This document shows positions 24,510-33,533 of a DNA stretch of 64,000 nucleotides, piece after piece. This DNA is from Pedobacter hartonius (GTDB lineage: Bacteria > Bacteroidota > Bacteroidia > Sphingobacteriales > Sphingobacteriaceae). The translations under genes were made by a program, and so were the position numbers. The DNA is taken from NCBI RefSeq assembly GCF_900107535.1, contig NZ_FNRA01000016.1, positions 1 to 64,000 on the forward strand. Direction: 5' to 3'. Within the stretch, counting starts at the first letter, position 1; every line of letters starts with the position of its first letter. Below the pieces are notes generated by a model. That model did not search any database, was not told the origin of the DNA, and saw nothing but the letters and a program-made list of their open reading frames with translations.

Positions 24510-26897
24510 TTAAAGCACTTCTATTCCTTTTGCTTCAAGCGCCTCATAGATCGTCGCATTAACGCTGCTGCTGGTTCTTTCGGCCAGGGAGATGTCCTTA
24601 CACCAGAAATAGATGGAAACGGTACTGCTGGTTTTGGTTTTTGGGCTGATAATGATCCTTGTCTCTTTACCGGCCATAATGTTGTCATCCGCGGCAATGG
24701 TTGATTTGATCAGTTCTTCCACTTCATCCCTGGAGAAGGGCTTGTTCAGTACAAATTCGATCTTTATCCGCATCTGGTTATTGGTGAGGGTCCAGTTGAT
24801 AATGTTATTGGACAGGATATTTCCGTTTGGAATGATGATCTCGGCACCTTCGTCGGTCAGTAAAGTACTTGCCCGGATACCGATTTCCTTTACTCTCCCT
24901 TTTTTATCGCTCAGTTCCACTACATCGCCTATGCGTAACGTTTTATCAAAGATAAGAATGATCCCGGATACGAAATTGCTGACGATGTTCTGCAAACCTA
25001 AACCGATACCCACACCCAGGGCACCCAGTACCACAGTGATTTTATCGATCGGTAAACCGGAGGCCGCTACCGCAAGCAGGAAACCACCGATCAGCAATAT
25101 CAAACGGGTAACGATTAGTTTGGAACGTTCGCCTTTGTTATCATCCAGGGAATCATCGCCGGTATCACCAAAGAAGTAAGCGATGTATTTCTGAAGGAAA
25201 TTCGCTGTCCAGATAATGATCAGGAACAATACGATCCCGCCAAAAGTAAAGGCCAGTGTTCCTATAGTTCTTTTTTCGGTAAGGATGGTTAAACTGTTGT
25301 CATATAGTTCGTTAAATATATTAAGATTGACCAGGAATAAGGTCAGCCATACCAGGAAGGCAATGATGTCCAGCAAACCGCGGACACTTTTCACCACAGG
25401 TTCCCAGTCGAAATGTTCCGGGTAATGTTTGCGGATCCTGCTGCTTTTGATTTGTAATAAAAATGCCTCGGTGATCATTCCTGCAAGGATAATCAATGAA
25501 ACAGCGTGCAGGAAAGCACTCACTGCAGTAGTATAAAAGATCTGGGTAAGTGTGAACCTGCCAAACAGGTTACAGAAAATAGCCAGCAGGTTAAAGCCGA
25601 TAAAGATCAGGCCAACCGGCAGCAGGGTCTTATAGCGCTCTGTCCGTTTCTTCAGCTTCAGGTAAGTGAGAACGCCAAATGCTGTAGAGGCAATGCTGAA
25701 TACCAGCAGGTTCCAGCGCTGGTAGCGCGGTGGCATTCCCAGCAGTCGCAGGACAACAGGGGCGATCAGCAGAATCACAAAGATGCACCACTGGAAGAAT
25801 ACGTCAGGTGGCAGCCTTTTATACAGAAGTGTGGTAAGGCTTATGGCCAGCAGGATATGTACGCCTTCAATATATAAGGCCGGTGCCAGCAAATCAAAAA
25901 CAGGAGCAAGGGTCAGAATAAAAATAATGGAGATCTGGTAGGGTTTTGGCCGGATGAACAGGAACTGGAAGGATTCTACAGCATCCAGTCTTTTACGGTT
26001 GATCAGGCTTTTGTAATTGAAGAATACCCAGAAGAAGAAAACCACGCCGCTCAAAATCAGCAGCAGCCTGGCGCTCCGTGTATAGACAAAGTAATAGCCG
26101 GAGATCTGCTGTTCGCTTTTCATAAAACGCCTGAAACCCATACTCCGGTTTGCAGGCCGGTCAACACTTTCCCACAGATAACGTCTTTCTTTGCCAAACG
26201 CCTTTACGCCAACCGTCTTTAGCTGGTTGTCGGTAGCATATTTCAGTTCCTTTACATTGATAATATTGGCAGATGTTCTGGCCTGCAGCGAATTGATCAG
26301 ACTTGTATTGGTCTTGATGAGGCTGTCCATCACTACCTTTTTATCCCTTAATTCCGTCAGCTGGATTTTGAAGATCCTTTTTAAAGAGTCTACAGTAAAT
26401 ATTTTGTGGAGTATCGTGTCTTTTCTGAGGCTGAGGATCTGTGTTTTTAACCCGTTGAGCTTCTGTTCGTAATGGTTAAGGTCTTCGAGGCAGTCTGTAT
26501 TGCTGTTTTCCAATTCATCCAGCAGCGTCTGGTACATCTGCAGGTTTTGCAGGTTGAGCGACCGGTCACTCTGGCTGACGCGTTCCTTAATGAGTGCAAT
26601 TGCGGCCTCGTCCTGTGTTAAATACGCAGAGATAGGGGCCATCTTATAAAATGAAGCCGTGGTCACCTTCACCTGGTTGATCGCTTCAAAGACCTTTTGC
26701 AATCTTGCCAGGTAGTCTCCCCGGGTCAGCACAGTCGAATCTGCAAGGTAAGACAGGTCGGCCGCAGCATTGGCCTTAGCCCTTTGCTGCGCTTTTGTAC
26801 TTTGTGCAACAGCAACAGAACTATAAAAACAAAGACTAATGAGCAGGATCAGGAAAGAAGCGGGATATGTGATCGAAAAAGGTTTTTTTAACTCCAT
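24510..26897 (-). CDS. Large MscS-family mechanosensitive channel
   Basis: This 795-aa protein has a signal peptide (about 1-32, ending SVAVAQ), a long periplasmic coiled-coil-rich region (about 33-245), about ten membrane segments, and a C-terminal MscS core. The pore helix and beta domain show GVGIGLGLQNIVSNF and FDKTLRIGDVVEL, followed by RASTLLTDEGAEIIIPN. The plan resembles MscK/MscM-type large channels that release solutes during osmotic downshock, though it is shorter than the roughly 1,100-residue enterobacterial ones. It is a single gene facing the MocR gene. Confidence 0.92.
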   Translation of the reverse strand: MELKKPFSITYPASFLILLISLCFYSSVAVAQSTKAQQRAKANAAADLSYLADSTVLTRGDYLARLQKVFEAINQVKVTTASFYKMAPISAYLTQDEAAIALIKERVSQSDRSLNLQNLQMYQTLLDELENSNTDCLEDLNHYEQKLNGLKTQILSLRKDTILHKIFTVDSLKRIFKIQLTELRDKKVVMDSLIKTNTSLINSLQARTSANIINVKELKYATDNQLKTVGVKAFGKERRYLWESVDRPANRSMGFRRFMKSEQQISGYYFVYTRSARLLLILSGVVFFFWVFFNYKSLINRKRLDAVESFQFLFIRPKPYQISIIFILTLAPVFDLLAPALYIEGVHILLAISLTTLLYKRLPPDVFFQWCIFVILLIAPVVLRLLGMPPRYQRWNLLVFSIASTAFGVLTYLKLKKRTERYKTLLPVGLIFIGFNLLAIFCNLFGRFTLTQIFYTTAVSAFLHAVSLIILAGMITEAFLLQIKSSRIRKHYPEHFDWEPVVKSVRGLLDIIAFLVWLTLFLVNLNIFNELYDNSLTILTEKRTIGTLAFTFGGIVLFLIIIWTANFLQKYIAYFFGDTGDDSLDDNKGERSKLIVTRLILLIGGFLLAVAASGLPIDKITVVLGALGVGIGLGLQNIVSNFVSGIILIFDKTLRIGDVVELSDKKGRVKEIGIRASTLLTDEGAEIIIPNGNILSNNIINWTLTNNQMRIKIEFVLNKPFSRDEVEELIKSTIAADDNIMAGKETRIIISPKTKTSSTVSIYFWCKDISLAERTSSSVNATIYEALEAKGIEVL

Positions 26898-27427
26898 TTA
26901 AACTTAGGTAGGTTGCAATTACAAATGTAACAAAAGCCATACAATATAGCCAAGAATTGTTTTAACGGCTTTAGCGGGATATTGTTGCGGTGATTGACGA
27001 TGTTTATCGTAGTGATTTAGATATTTATTAATGCGATTAAATCGGAAATAGAACTTTATTCAGAAAGATAGAATTGTTATATCAGGCAGAACGCCCGATA
27101 TAACTAATTCAAGGTAAATAATGTGGATTTTTAATATCTTGATGACTAACCTCATTCAGGTAAACATACCTGAAAGGCTGATCAATACATTTCTTTTGTT
27201 TTCTGCTGCTGACTATGCAGAAGCAGAAAACAAATTTAAAGGTTTCAAGTAAAAGTTTTGACATTTATTTCAAAAAAAACTCCAATGGTTCTTTAAAACG
27301 TAAGAAATATTTCCTGAAATGTCCCTTGATTAGCAGTGGGAGAGGTTTGATGGTTACCTTACTACTATGGGTTGTGTGATTTTGAATGAGCTGCGCAATT
27401 CGGATCTGGCCTGCGCAGCTCATCAAC
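26898..27427. other. 530-bp gene-free region with two hairpins
   Basis: Two clear inverted repeats are seen. GTTATATCAGGC/GCCCGATATAAC (27076-27104) has one mismatch and a 5-nt loop. TTTGTTTTCTGCT (27195-27207)/AGCAGAAAACAAA (27222-27234) is perfect over 14 nt. The region separates the tail of the minus-strand GNAT-like gene from the start of the mscS-type gene. It may hold the terminator of the first and the promoter of the second. No gene is evident. Confidence 0.4.
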
Positions 27428-28549
27428 TTATATGGCTTTCTCGTAGATCCTGTGGATTTTGTAAGGATCGCCTTTTATCGCTTTAATTGCATTGTTTACG
27501 GGATGGTTGTGTTCAAGAGTCCATCCGGCCTCAGCATATTCGAAATCCCGGGCTTTGTAATTTTTGATGATATTGGCATATAACACTGCCTCAATACCCA
27601 TATGGCGGTATCCTTCAATTACGCCCAGCATGAAGATCCTTATACCTTTGATTTTTTTCATACCGAAAAGCAATTTGAATATGCCCGTAGGAAGCAGTCG
27701 GCCACGGGGGATTTTCTTTTGTATCTGGTTTACATCTGGAAGAGCGACAGCAAGACCTATAAACTTACCTTCTTTCTCGGCAACAAGTACGAAATCAGGA
27801 TCGGCTATCATTTTAAGGTCTTTGGCGATGAATTCAAATTCATCGTCAGTAAGTGGCACAAAACCCATGTTTTTATCCCAGGCGCTATTGTATACCAGTT
27901 TGAACTTTGCAGATTCTTCCTTGAATTTCTTCATGTTCATCTTGCGGATGATGACCCCGCGGGTATTTAGTCTTTCCTCTAATTTATCAGATATCCGTAC
28001 TGAACGGTCGTCATAAGAGGTTTTATTCCATCTCCATGAAATTAAATCCACCTGTTTTTTTAGTCCTGTGTTTTCTAAAAGGCCTTCATAATATGGGGCA
28101 TTGTAAGTGGTAAGGATCAGGGGTGGGTATTCGAAACCTTTGATCAGTAGTCCGGCTGAATCATTGGTGGTGAGATTTACCGGACCAACCAGGTTAGTAA
28201 TGGTGTTATCTTTTTCTTTCAGCCATTTTACTGCTGTATCGATCAGTATCTGTGCACTTTCAGCATCATTGATCACATCAAAGAAGCCGAAAAAACCATC
28301 TTTGGTACCATTGAATTCATTGTGCCGGTTATTCAGGATCGCAGCAACACGGCCGGTGATTTTGTCTCCGTCATACAGTAAAAAACACTGTAGTGAGGAG
28401 TGTTTGTGAAATGGATGGGTGGTCAGCAGGTCCCTTTGTGCAATGAACAGTTCGGGCACATAAACGGGATCATTTTTGTACAGATCGTGTGGGAAATCAA
28501 TGAACGCAGCAAGTTCTTTTTTTGATTTAACCTCGACTATTGTCTTCAT
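27428..28549 (-). CDS. GNAT-like acetyltransferase domain protein
   Basis: This 373-aa protein starts at the ATG at 28549 (MKTIVEVKSKKELAAF); the frame runs further upstream without conservation. Two GNAT-like halves are suggested: an N-terminal part with LLYDGDKITGRVAAI (beta4-like, about 70-85) and a C-terminal part with LVAEKEGKFIGLAVAL and a helix-turn MLGVIEGYRHMGIEAVL that resembles the acetyl-CoA-binding motif. The acceptor is unknown. A soluble cytoplasmic location is likely. It is found as a single gene. Confidence 0.7.
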   Translation of the reverse strand: MKTIVEVKSKKELAAFIDFPHDLYKNDPVYVPELFIAQRDLLTTHPFHKHSSLQCFLLYDGDKITGRVAAILNNRHNEFNGTKDGFFGFFDVINDAESAQILIDTAVKWLKEKDNTITNLVGPVNLTTNDSAGLLIKGFEYPPLILTTYNAPYYEGLLENTGLKKQVDLISWRWNKTSYDDRSVRISDKLEERLNTRGVIIRKMNMKKFKEESAKFKLVYNSAWDKNMGFVPLTDDEFEFIAKDLKMIADPDFVLVAEKEGKFIGLAVALPDVNQIQKKIPRGRLLPTGIFKLLFGMKKIKGIRIFMLGVIEGYRHMGIEAVLYANIIKNYKARDFEYAEAGWTLEHNHPVNNAIKAIKGDPYKIHRIYEKAI

Positions 28550-28663
28550 ATATGTTTTTTGAGCAAGAATGATAAGCCTGTTATCGGCAAAGTGATTAAA
28601 TATTGCGTCAAATATATTAAAATGACCAATATCTTTTACTATTATCCCCACATTAGGTTAGGT

Positions 28664-29086
28664 TTATTCTCCCCAGGCCGTGAGCATCAGGTTTCTGGCA
28701 CCTCCGTAATTGCGGTGCTCACAAAGATAAATGCCCTGCCACATGCCTAAGGCCAGCCGTCCATTGCGGATAGGGATCATCAGTGAGGTATCCAGCAGTG
28801 CAGCCTTCAGATGGGCAGGCATGTCGTCAGAACCTTCATCGTCATGCAGGTAGTCCGGGTCATTCTCAGGAACAGCCTTGTTAAAGAACATCTCGAAATC
28901 ATGCCTCACCGTAGGATCAGCATTTTCATTGATGCTCAGCGAAGCGGAGGTATGCTGGATAAACACCTGGCATACCCCTGTTTTGATTTCGTTGATCTGC
29001 GGAAAAGCCTGGAGAATATCCGCTGTGATCAGGTGGAAACCCCTTCGTCTTTCATGAAGGCGTATCTGTTGCTGGTAGATCTTCAT
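28664..29086 (-). CDS. YjbQ/UPF0047 family protein
   Basis: This 140-aa member of the YjbQ (UPF0047) family is annotated elsewhere as a secondary thiamine-phosphate synthase. Conserved pieces are GVCQVFIQHTSASLSINEN, HDDEGSDDMPAHLKAAL, and the ending IPIRNGRLALGMWQGIYLCEHR. The histidines and acidic residues fit the family's metal-binding site. The physiological role is not settled. It stands 114 bp upstream of the GNAT-like gene, in the same direction. Confidence 0.92.
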   Translation of the reverse strand: MKIYQQQIRLHERRRGFHLITADILQAFPQINEIKTGVCQVFIQHTSASLSINENADPTVRHDFEMFFNKAVPENDPDYLHDDEGSDDMPAHLKAALLDTSLMIPIRNGRLALGMWQGIYLCEHRNYGGARNLMLTAWGE

Positions 29087-29147
29087 AGCGCTAAATTAAC
29101 AAATACTTTTGATGAAGCGCATAGAAGCGGTGCCGCCGGGTTGTTGG

Positions 29148-29993
29148 TTACTTTAAGTTTTCAATCTCTTTCACCTGAAGCTTGGTTAACTTTGCGATCT
29201 CATCAAATGAATATCCTTCCTGTTTCATTGCACCTGCAATTTCCTGTTTATTTTTAAGTGTAGCTTCCTCCGCCGCATAAGCGATGGAAGCCTCATAATC
29301 CCATTTCGCTTTTAAGTTCGATTCGTATATCATACGTTCCTCTCTGTTTAAGTTTGCTACTTCTGCTGTTTCAAATACTGTTTGAAAAACCTCGTTATTC
29401 AATACTTCCGGAATTTTATCCATACTATGCATATTCTTTAATAAATAAAACCATTTGTCTAATTCTGTCTTCAATTTTTCTTTAGGTGTATTAAAGTTAG
29501 GTAATTCCACAAACTTTAACCCAATATGATCATGAAAAACTTTTTCAGTATTTTTGTTAATGAAGGCAATGTCATGATAATACTCCCCGTTGCTGCTGTC
29601 TTCAAAGCTAAAATCCATGATGCCTATTAAGTGGACTTCTTTCATTTGTACATTCCAGTCCGGCTTTCCCGCAGGCAGCTGCTGACTAATCAGTCTTGAC
29701 AGATAGAACATACATCGCTCCCTGAAATACTTTTGCTTGCCCCGCTGCATTTCAATGACAAACTGTTCTCCATCATCACCTGTGCACAGAAGGTCAAAGA
29801 ATACCTTTTTGTATCCGATCGCATCGCCATATTTTTCAGTAGGGCCATATGTAATGTCTACAATCGTTTTGCTGCCTTCAAAAAGCGCATTCAGGAATTT
29901 AATCATAATTTCCTTGTGTGCCTCCGTACCAAATAAATGTTTGAATCCGAAATCTGTTAAAGGGTCTATATATCTGTTTATTCTGAGCGCCAT
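29148..29993 (-). CDS. Rpn-family PD-(D/E)XK nuclease (transposase-like)
   Basis: This 281-aa protein matches the Rpn / PD-(D/E)XK transposase-like family. It starts with DPLTDFGFKHLFG (about 11-23), then the catalytic pattern FFDLLCTGDDG with EQFVIEMQRG (about 65-85; D and E-x-Q), and ends with a helical region. Related Rpn proteins promote RecA-independent recombination. No terminal inverted repeats or target-site duplications are visible around it, so it is not an intact mobile element. Its C-terminal helix region (EEIATLKN-like repeats) is typical of this family. Confidence 0.9.
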   Translation of the reverse strand: MALRINRYIDPLTDFGFKHLFGTEAHKEIMIKFLNALFEGSKTIVDITYGPTEKYGDAIGYKKVFFDLLCTGDDGEQFVIEMQRGKQKYFRERCMFYLSRLISQQLPAGKPDWNVQMKEVHLIGIMDFSFEDSSNGEYYHDIAFINKNTEKVFHDHIGLKFVELPNFNTPKEKLKTELDKWFYLLKNMHSMDKIPEVLNNEVFQTVFETAEVANLNREERMIYESNLKAKWDYEASIAYAAEEATLKNKQEIAGAMKQEGYSFDEIAKLTKLQVKEIENLK

Positions 29994-30310
29994 AGCCGGG
30001 TTGGTTGTAAAGCAAATTTAGCACTCACTTCTTTAAAATGCGAATAATATTAATAATTAATTAATTTTAATTAATCAAAAATATAAAATTATCCGAAATA
30101 AATTGGATCTGGACAAGGTATAGCTATATAAATACATAAAATCAGACCCCAATCGTAACTCAATGGTAATTTCATCCCGCCTCAGCGATTTTGACTATTT
30201 TTTCTTGATATTTGACTACAATGAACCCGGCGTAATCACAATAAAAACCCGTAAGGCAATATTTCCCTGATCATCGCAGGCTCCATCTGACAAACGCATA
30301 TACTGAACAA
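29994..30310. other. 317-bp divergent intergenic region
   Basis: This is an AT-rich spacer between the divergent Rpn and kynureninase genes. ATTAATTAA/TTAATTAAT (30056-30075) is a perfect palindromic element. No gene is seen. Confidence 0.4.
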
Positions 30311-31600
30311 ATGAAATTTGAAAATACGCTATCATACGCACAACAACTGGATGCACAAGACCCGCTGCATCCTTTAAGGGAAGAATTTTTATTTCCACAA
30401 CAAAACGGCAAGCCTTTTATCTATCTGTGCGGAAACTCTCTTGGCTTACAGCCTAAATCTGCGAAAGAGGTACTGGGCAAACAGCTCGACAACTGGCAAA
30501 ACCTTGCCGTGGAAGGCTGGTTTGAAGGAGAAACGCCCTGGATGTTTTACCATAAAGAACTCAAAGAACTCATGGCACCAATAGTAGGAGCCAAACCTGC
30601 AGAAGTTTGCCCGATGAACACCCTCACAGTAAACCTGCATTTGCTACTCGTTAGCTTTTACCGCCCGGATCAAAAAAAATTTAAGATCATCATGGAAGCC
30701 GGTGCGTTTCCGTCCGACCAGTACGCTTTGGAAAGCCAGGTGCGTTTTCATGGTTTCGACCCCGAAGATGCGATCATCGAAATTGCACCCAGGCCAGGAG
30801 AATATACGCTGAGAACGGAAGATATTACCCGGATCATCGCTGAAAATGCAGACCAGCTTGCCCTGGTGCTCTTCGGCGGTATCAATTACTTCAGCGGTCA
30901 GTGGTTTGACATGCCTGCTATTACAAAGGCAGGGCATGATGCAGGGGCCATCGTAGGCTTCGATCTTGCGCATGCCGCCGGAAATGTGCCCCTGCAGCTG
31001 CACGACTGGCAGGTGGATTTCGCCTGCTGGTGTACTTACAAATATCAGAACAGCGGCCCCGGGGGGATAGGAGCAATATTTATCCATGAAAATCATTTTG
31101 CCGACGATCAGATGAACCGCTTTGCAGGATGGTGGGGATACCAGGAATCTATCCGCTTTAAAATGGAGAAAGGTTTTATCCCGGAACCCGGAGCGGACGG
31201 ATGGCAGGTCAGCTGTACCCAGGTGATGCCGATGGCCTTGTACCATGCTTCCCTGAAGATTTTTGAGCAGGCTGGATTTATGGAGCCGCTACGAAAGAAA
31301 AGCCTGAGTTTAACGGCCTACCTGATCTATGTGATCGGAGAGGTCAATGCAACGATTGGCACTGAACAATACAAGATCATCACCCCGGCCAATGAGAACG
31401 AAAGGGGCGCACAGCTTTCTATCATCGCCAAAGGAGATGCAAAAGCAGTGTTTAACAAGCTGGTAGAGAACAACGTGCTGGGCGACTGGAGAGAACCGAA
31501 CGTCATCCGTTTCGGCCCTGCACCATTATACAATTCATTTGAAGATATTTACCGTGCCGGCGAACTGTTGTTGCAGCTGAGCAGAGAAGAAGCGATATGA
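30311..31600 (+). CDS. kynU: Kynureninase
   Basis: This 429-aa PLP enzyme hydrolyses kynurenine to anthranilate and 3-hydroxykynurenine to 3-hydroxyanthranilate. YLCGNSLGLQP (38-48), FDLAHAAGN (217-225; the aspartate stacks on PLP) and CTYKYQNSGPGG (K244 forms the Schiff base) are clear. It is of full length. It is the first gene of a three-gene plus-strand operon and overlaps the next gene by 4 bp. Kynurenine monooxygenase and tryptophan dioxygenase are not in the window. Confidence 0.96.
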   Translation: MKFENTLSYAQQLDAQDPLHPLREEFLFPQQNGKPFIYLCGNSLGLQPKSAKEVLGKQLDNWQNLAVEGWFEGETPWMFYHKELKELMAPIVGAKPAEVCPMNTLTVNLHLLLVSFYRPDQKKFKIIMEAGAFPSDQYALESQVRFHGFDPEDAIIEIAPRPGEYTLRTEDITRIIAENADQLALVLFGGINYFSGQWFDMPAITKAGHDAGAIVGFDLAHAAGNVPLQLHDWQVDFACWCTYKYQNSGPGGIGAIFIHENHFADDQMNRFAGWWGYQESIRFKMEKGFIPEPGADGWQVSCTQVMPMALYHASLKIFEQAGFMEPLRKKSLSLTAYLIYVIGEVNATIGTEQYKIITPANENERGAQLSIIAKGDAKAVFNKLVENNVLGDWREPNVIRFGPAPLYNSFEDIYRAGELLLQLSREEAI

Positions 31601-32457
31601 TCAATTACAACCCCAAAGCCTGGTTTACCTTTATCTTTCACGTCCATAAAGGCGATACTTTCAGGAAGTTATGGCCGCTGATCCTCAGTGTAGGTGCCTT
31701 CTCAGGCATAGTAGCGCTGCTGGAACTTCACTTTTTTAAGCTGTCGGAAAGTAATTCTGTCAGCAATATCAACATCATGCACAGTATTCTGGGCTTCGTG
31801 ATCTCCCTGCTGCTGGTATTCCGTACCAATACGGCTTACGACAGGTGGTGGGAAGGCAGGCGGCTGCTCGGAGAACTGACCAACGTCAGCCGTAACCTGG
31901 CCATCAAGATCAAAGCACTGAAACTGGAAAAGGAAGAAATGGAGTTTTTCAACTATGGCATCCCTAAATATGCCTTTGCCCTGAAAGAACACCTGCGTGA
32001 AAAATTGTATTTTGGAAAGAACAGCTTCCTGATTGAAGTGGATGGCGGAAAACATATCCCCAACCAGATCGCCGGAAGCCTGACCTCCCGGATGTGGAAC
32101 CTTTCCGCCGAAGGAAAGATTTCGGGCGAACAACTGATCATACTAAGTGCCGACCTGAGTCGTTTTACCGATATCTGCGGGGGATGTGAACGGATAAAAA
32201 AGACGCCGATCCCATTTTCCTACAGTGCATTTATCAAGAAATTCCTGTTCCTGTATGTGATCACACTGCCCTTTGGGTGGGTGTTCAGCCTCGGCTTTTT
32301 TGTAGTGCTGATCGTGCCCTTTGTGTTCTATGTATTAGCGAGTTTGGAGCTCATAGCTGAAGAAATAGAAGACCCCTTCGGACAAGATGCGAACGACCTG
32401 CCGGTGGACGAGATTTGTAACAATATAGAAAAACACATCGGGGAGATCCTGGGCTAA
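31597..32457 (+). CDS. Bestrophin-family membrane channel
   Basis: This 286-aa protein is of the bestrophin/UPF0187 family. The N-terminal domain has hydrophobic segments near 25-45 and 55-75, followed by the family motif FRTNTAYDRWWEGRRLLGEL (about 74-93). A further membrane pair lies near 205-250. Bacterial members form pentameric ion channels. The start overlaps kynU (ATGA), so it is translationally coupled with it. The link between kynureninase and an anion or cation channel is unexplained. Confidence 0.92.
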   Translation: MINYNPKAWFTFIFHVHKGDTFRKLWPLILSVGAFSGIVALLELHFFKLSESNSVSNINIMHSILGFVISLLLVFRTNTAYDRWWEGRRLLGELTNVSRNLAIKIKALKLEKEEMEFFNYGIPKYAFALKEHLREKLYFGKNSFLIEVDGGKHIPNQIAGSLTSRMWNLSAEGKISGEQLIILSADLSRFTDICGGCERIKKTPIPFSYSAFIKKFLFLYVITLPFGWVFSLGFFVVLIVPFVFYVLASLELIAEEIEDPFGQDANDLPVDEICNNIEKHIGEILG

Positions 32458-32458
32458 A

Positions 32459-33364
32459 ATGGTAAAGATCGCATACCACCCGCTGTATGCCCATCCGCTG
32501 CCGGAAGGGCACCGTTTTCCGATGCTGAAGTATGAACTGATTCCGGCGCAGCTGCTCCATGAAGGGGTAATTACACAGGAGAACCTATTTGCTCCGGAGC
32601 AGCTGAAGGAGGAGACTGTACTATTGTCGCACGCCCCGGAGTACTGGACGCAATTGAGTGACCTGACGCTGCCCGCAAAGGAACAGCGCAGGATAGGCTT
32701 TCCGCTGAATGCGCAGTTGCTGGAACGCGAACTCAGGATTGCACAGGGAACAATAGAGGGGGCACTGCATGCAAAAGAACATGGCCTGGCCTTTAACGTG
32801 GCTGGCGGCACCCATCATGCAGGATCGGACTGGGGTGAAGGATTCTGCCTGTTGAATGATCAGGCGATTGCTGCTAATTACTTGCTGCATAAAGAGATAT
32901 ATAGCCGCATATTAATCGTCGATTTAGATGTACACCAGGGGAATGGTACTGCCGAGATCCTGCAGCATGAACCCCGGATATTTACATTTTCCATGCATGG
33001 CGAAAAAAACTTCCCTTTCAGAAAGGAGGTTTCAGACCTGGATATCGGTTTGGATGATGGCCTGGAAGATGAAGCCTACCTTTCTATTCTGGCAGACACC
33101 CTGCCGAAATTGTATGAACAGCACGAACCGGAATTCGTGTTCTATCTCTCGGGCGTAGATGTATTATCCAGTGATAAACTCGGGAAACTCGCTTTGACTA
33201 AAGCCGGGTGCCGGGAGCGCGACAGGATGGTATTCCAGTTTTGCAAAGATCATCGCCTGCCTGTGCAGGTAAGCATGGGCGGAGGGTATTCCCCGGAGAT
33301 CAGGGATATTGTAGATGCACATTGCAATACCTATAAGGTAGGGATAGACCTGCTCGGGGATTGA
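32459..33364 (+). CDS. Histone deacetylase-like amidohydrolase
   Basis: This 301-aa zinc hydrolase of the arginase/deacetylase fold has the catalytic pair GGTHHAG (H119, H120), the zinc ligands in VDLDVHQGNGT (D155, D157, H159) and SGVDVL (D234). Bacterial members deacetylate acetylpolyamines or other small amides or lysines. It starts one base after the bestrophin stop, so it belongs to the kynU operon. The substrate could be an acylated tryptophan-pathway amine, but that is speculation. No signal peptide. Confidence 0.92.
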   Translation: MVKIAYHPLYAHPLPEGHRFPMLKYELIPAQLLHEGVITQENLFAPEQLKEETVLLSHAPEYWTQLSDLTLPAKEQRRIGFPLNAQLLERELRIAQGTIEGALHAKEHGLAFNVAGGTHHAGSDWGEGFCLLNDQAIAANYLLHKEIYSRILIVDLDVHQGNGTAEILQHEPRIFTFSMHGEKNFPFRKEVSDLDIGLDDGLEDEAYLSILADTLPKLYEQHEPEFVFYLSGVDVLSSDKLGKLALTKAGCRERDRMVFQFCKDHRLPVQVSMGGGYSPEIRDIVDAHCNTYKVGIDLLGD

Positions 33365-33465
33365 GGCCGTTTAAGGTACTGATGAAATCAGCAGGTTGGC
33401 GGGGCAATGCTTCGTCAGGCAACAGCCTGAAAATGTTCAGCTTGAAAACTATACGCCCGACTAGT

Positions 33466-33498
33466 TTTGCACATCTGTTCCGTATCCAGATAATTTTG
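33466..33498 (+). promoter_or_regulatory. Promoter of the topoisomerase III gene
   Basis: TTTG (33466-33469), 21 nt, TAATTTTG (33491-33498). The -7 box is a perfect TAnnTTTG. The start codon at 33534 gives a leader of about 30 nt. Confidence 0.5.
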
Positions 33499-33533
33499 AT
33501 GAGATTTATCGGTTCCAAACTGAATGATTGCTG

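Noticed and set aside
29148..29993. The Rpn-type gene as an intact insertion sequence
   Set aside because: No terminal inverted repeats or flanking target duplications were seen.
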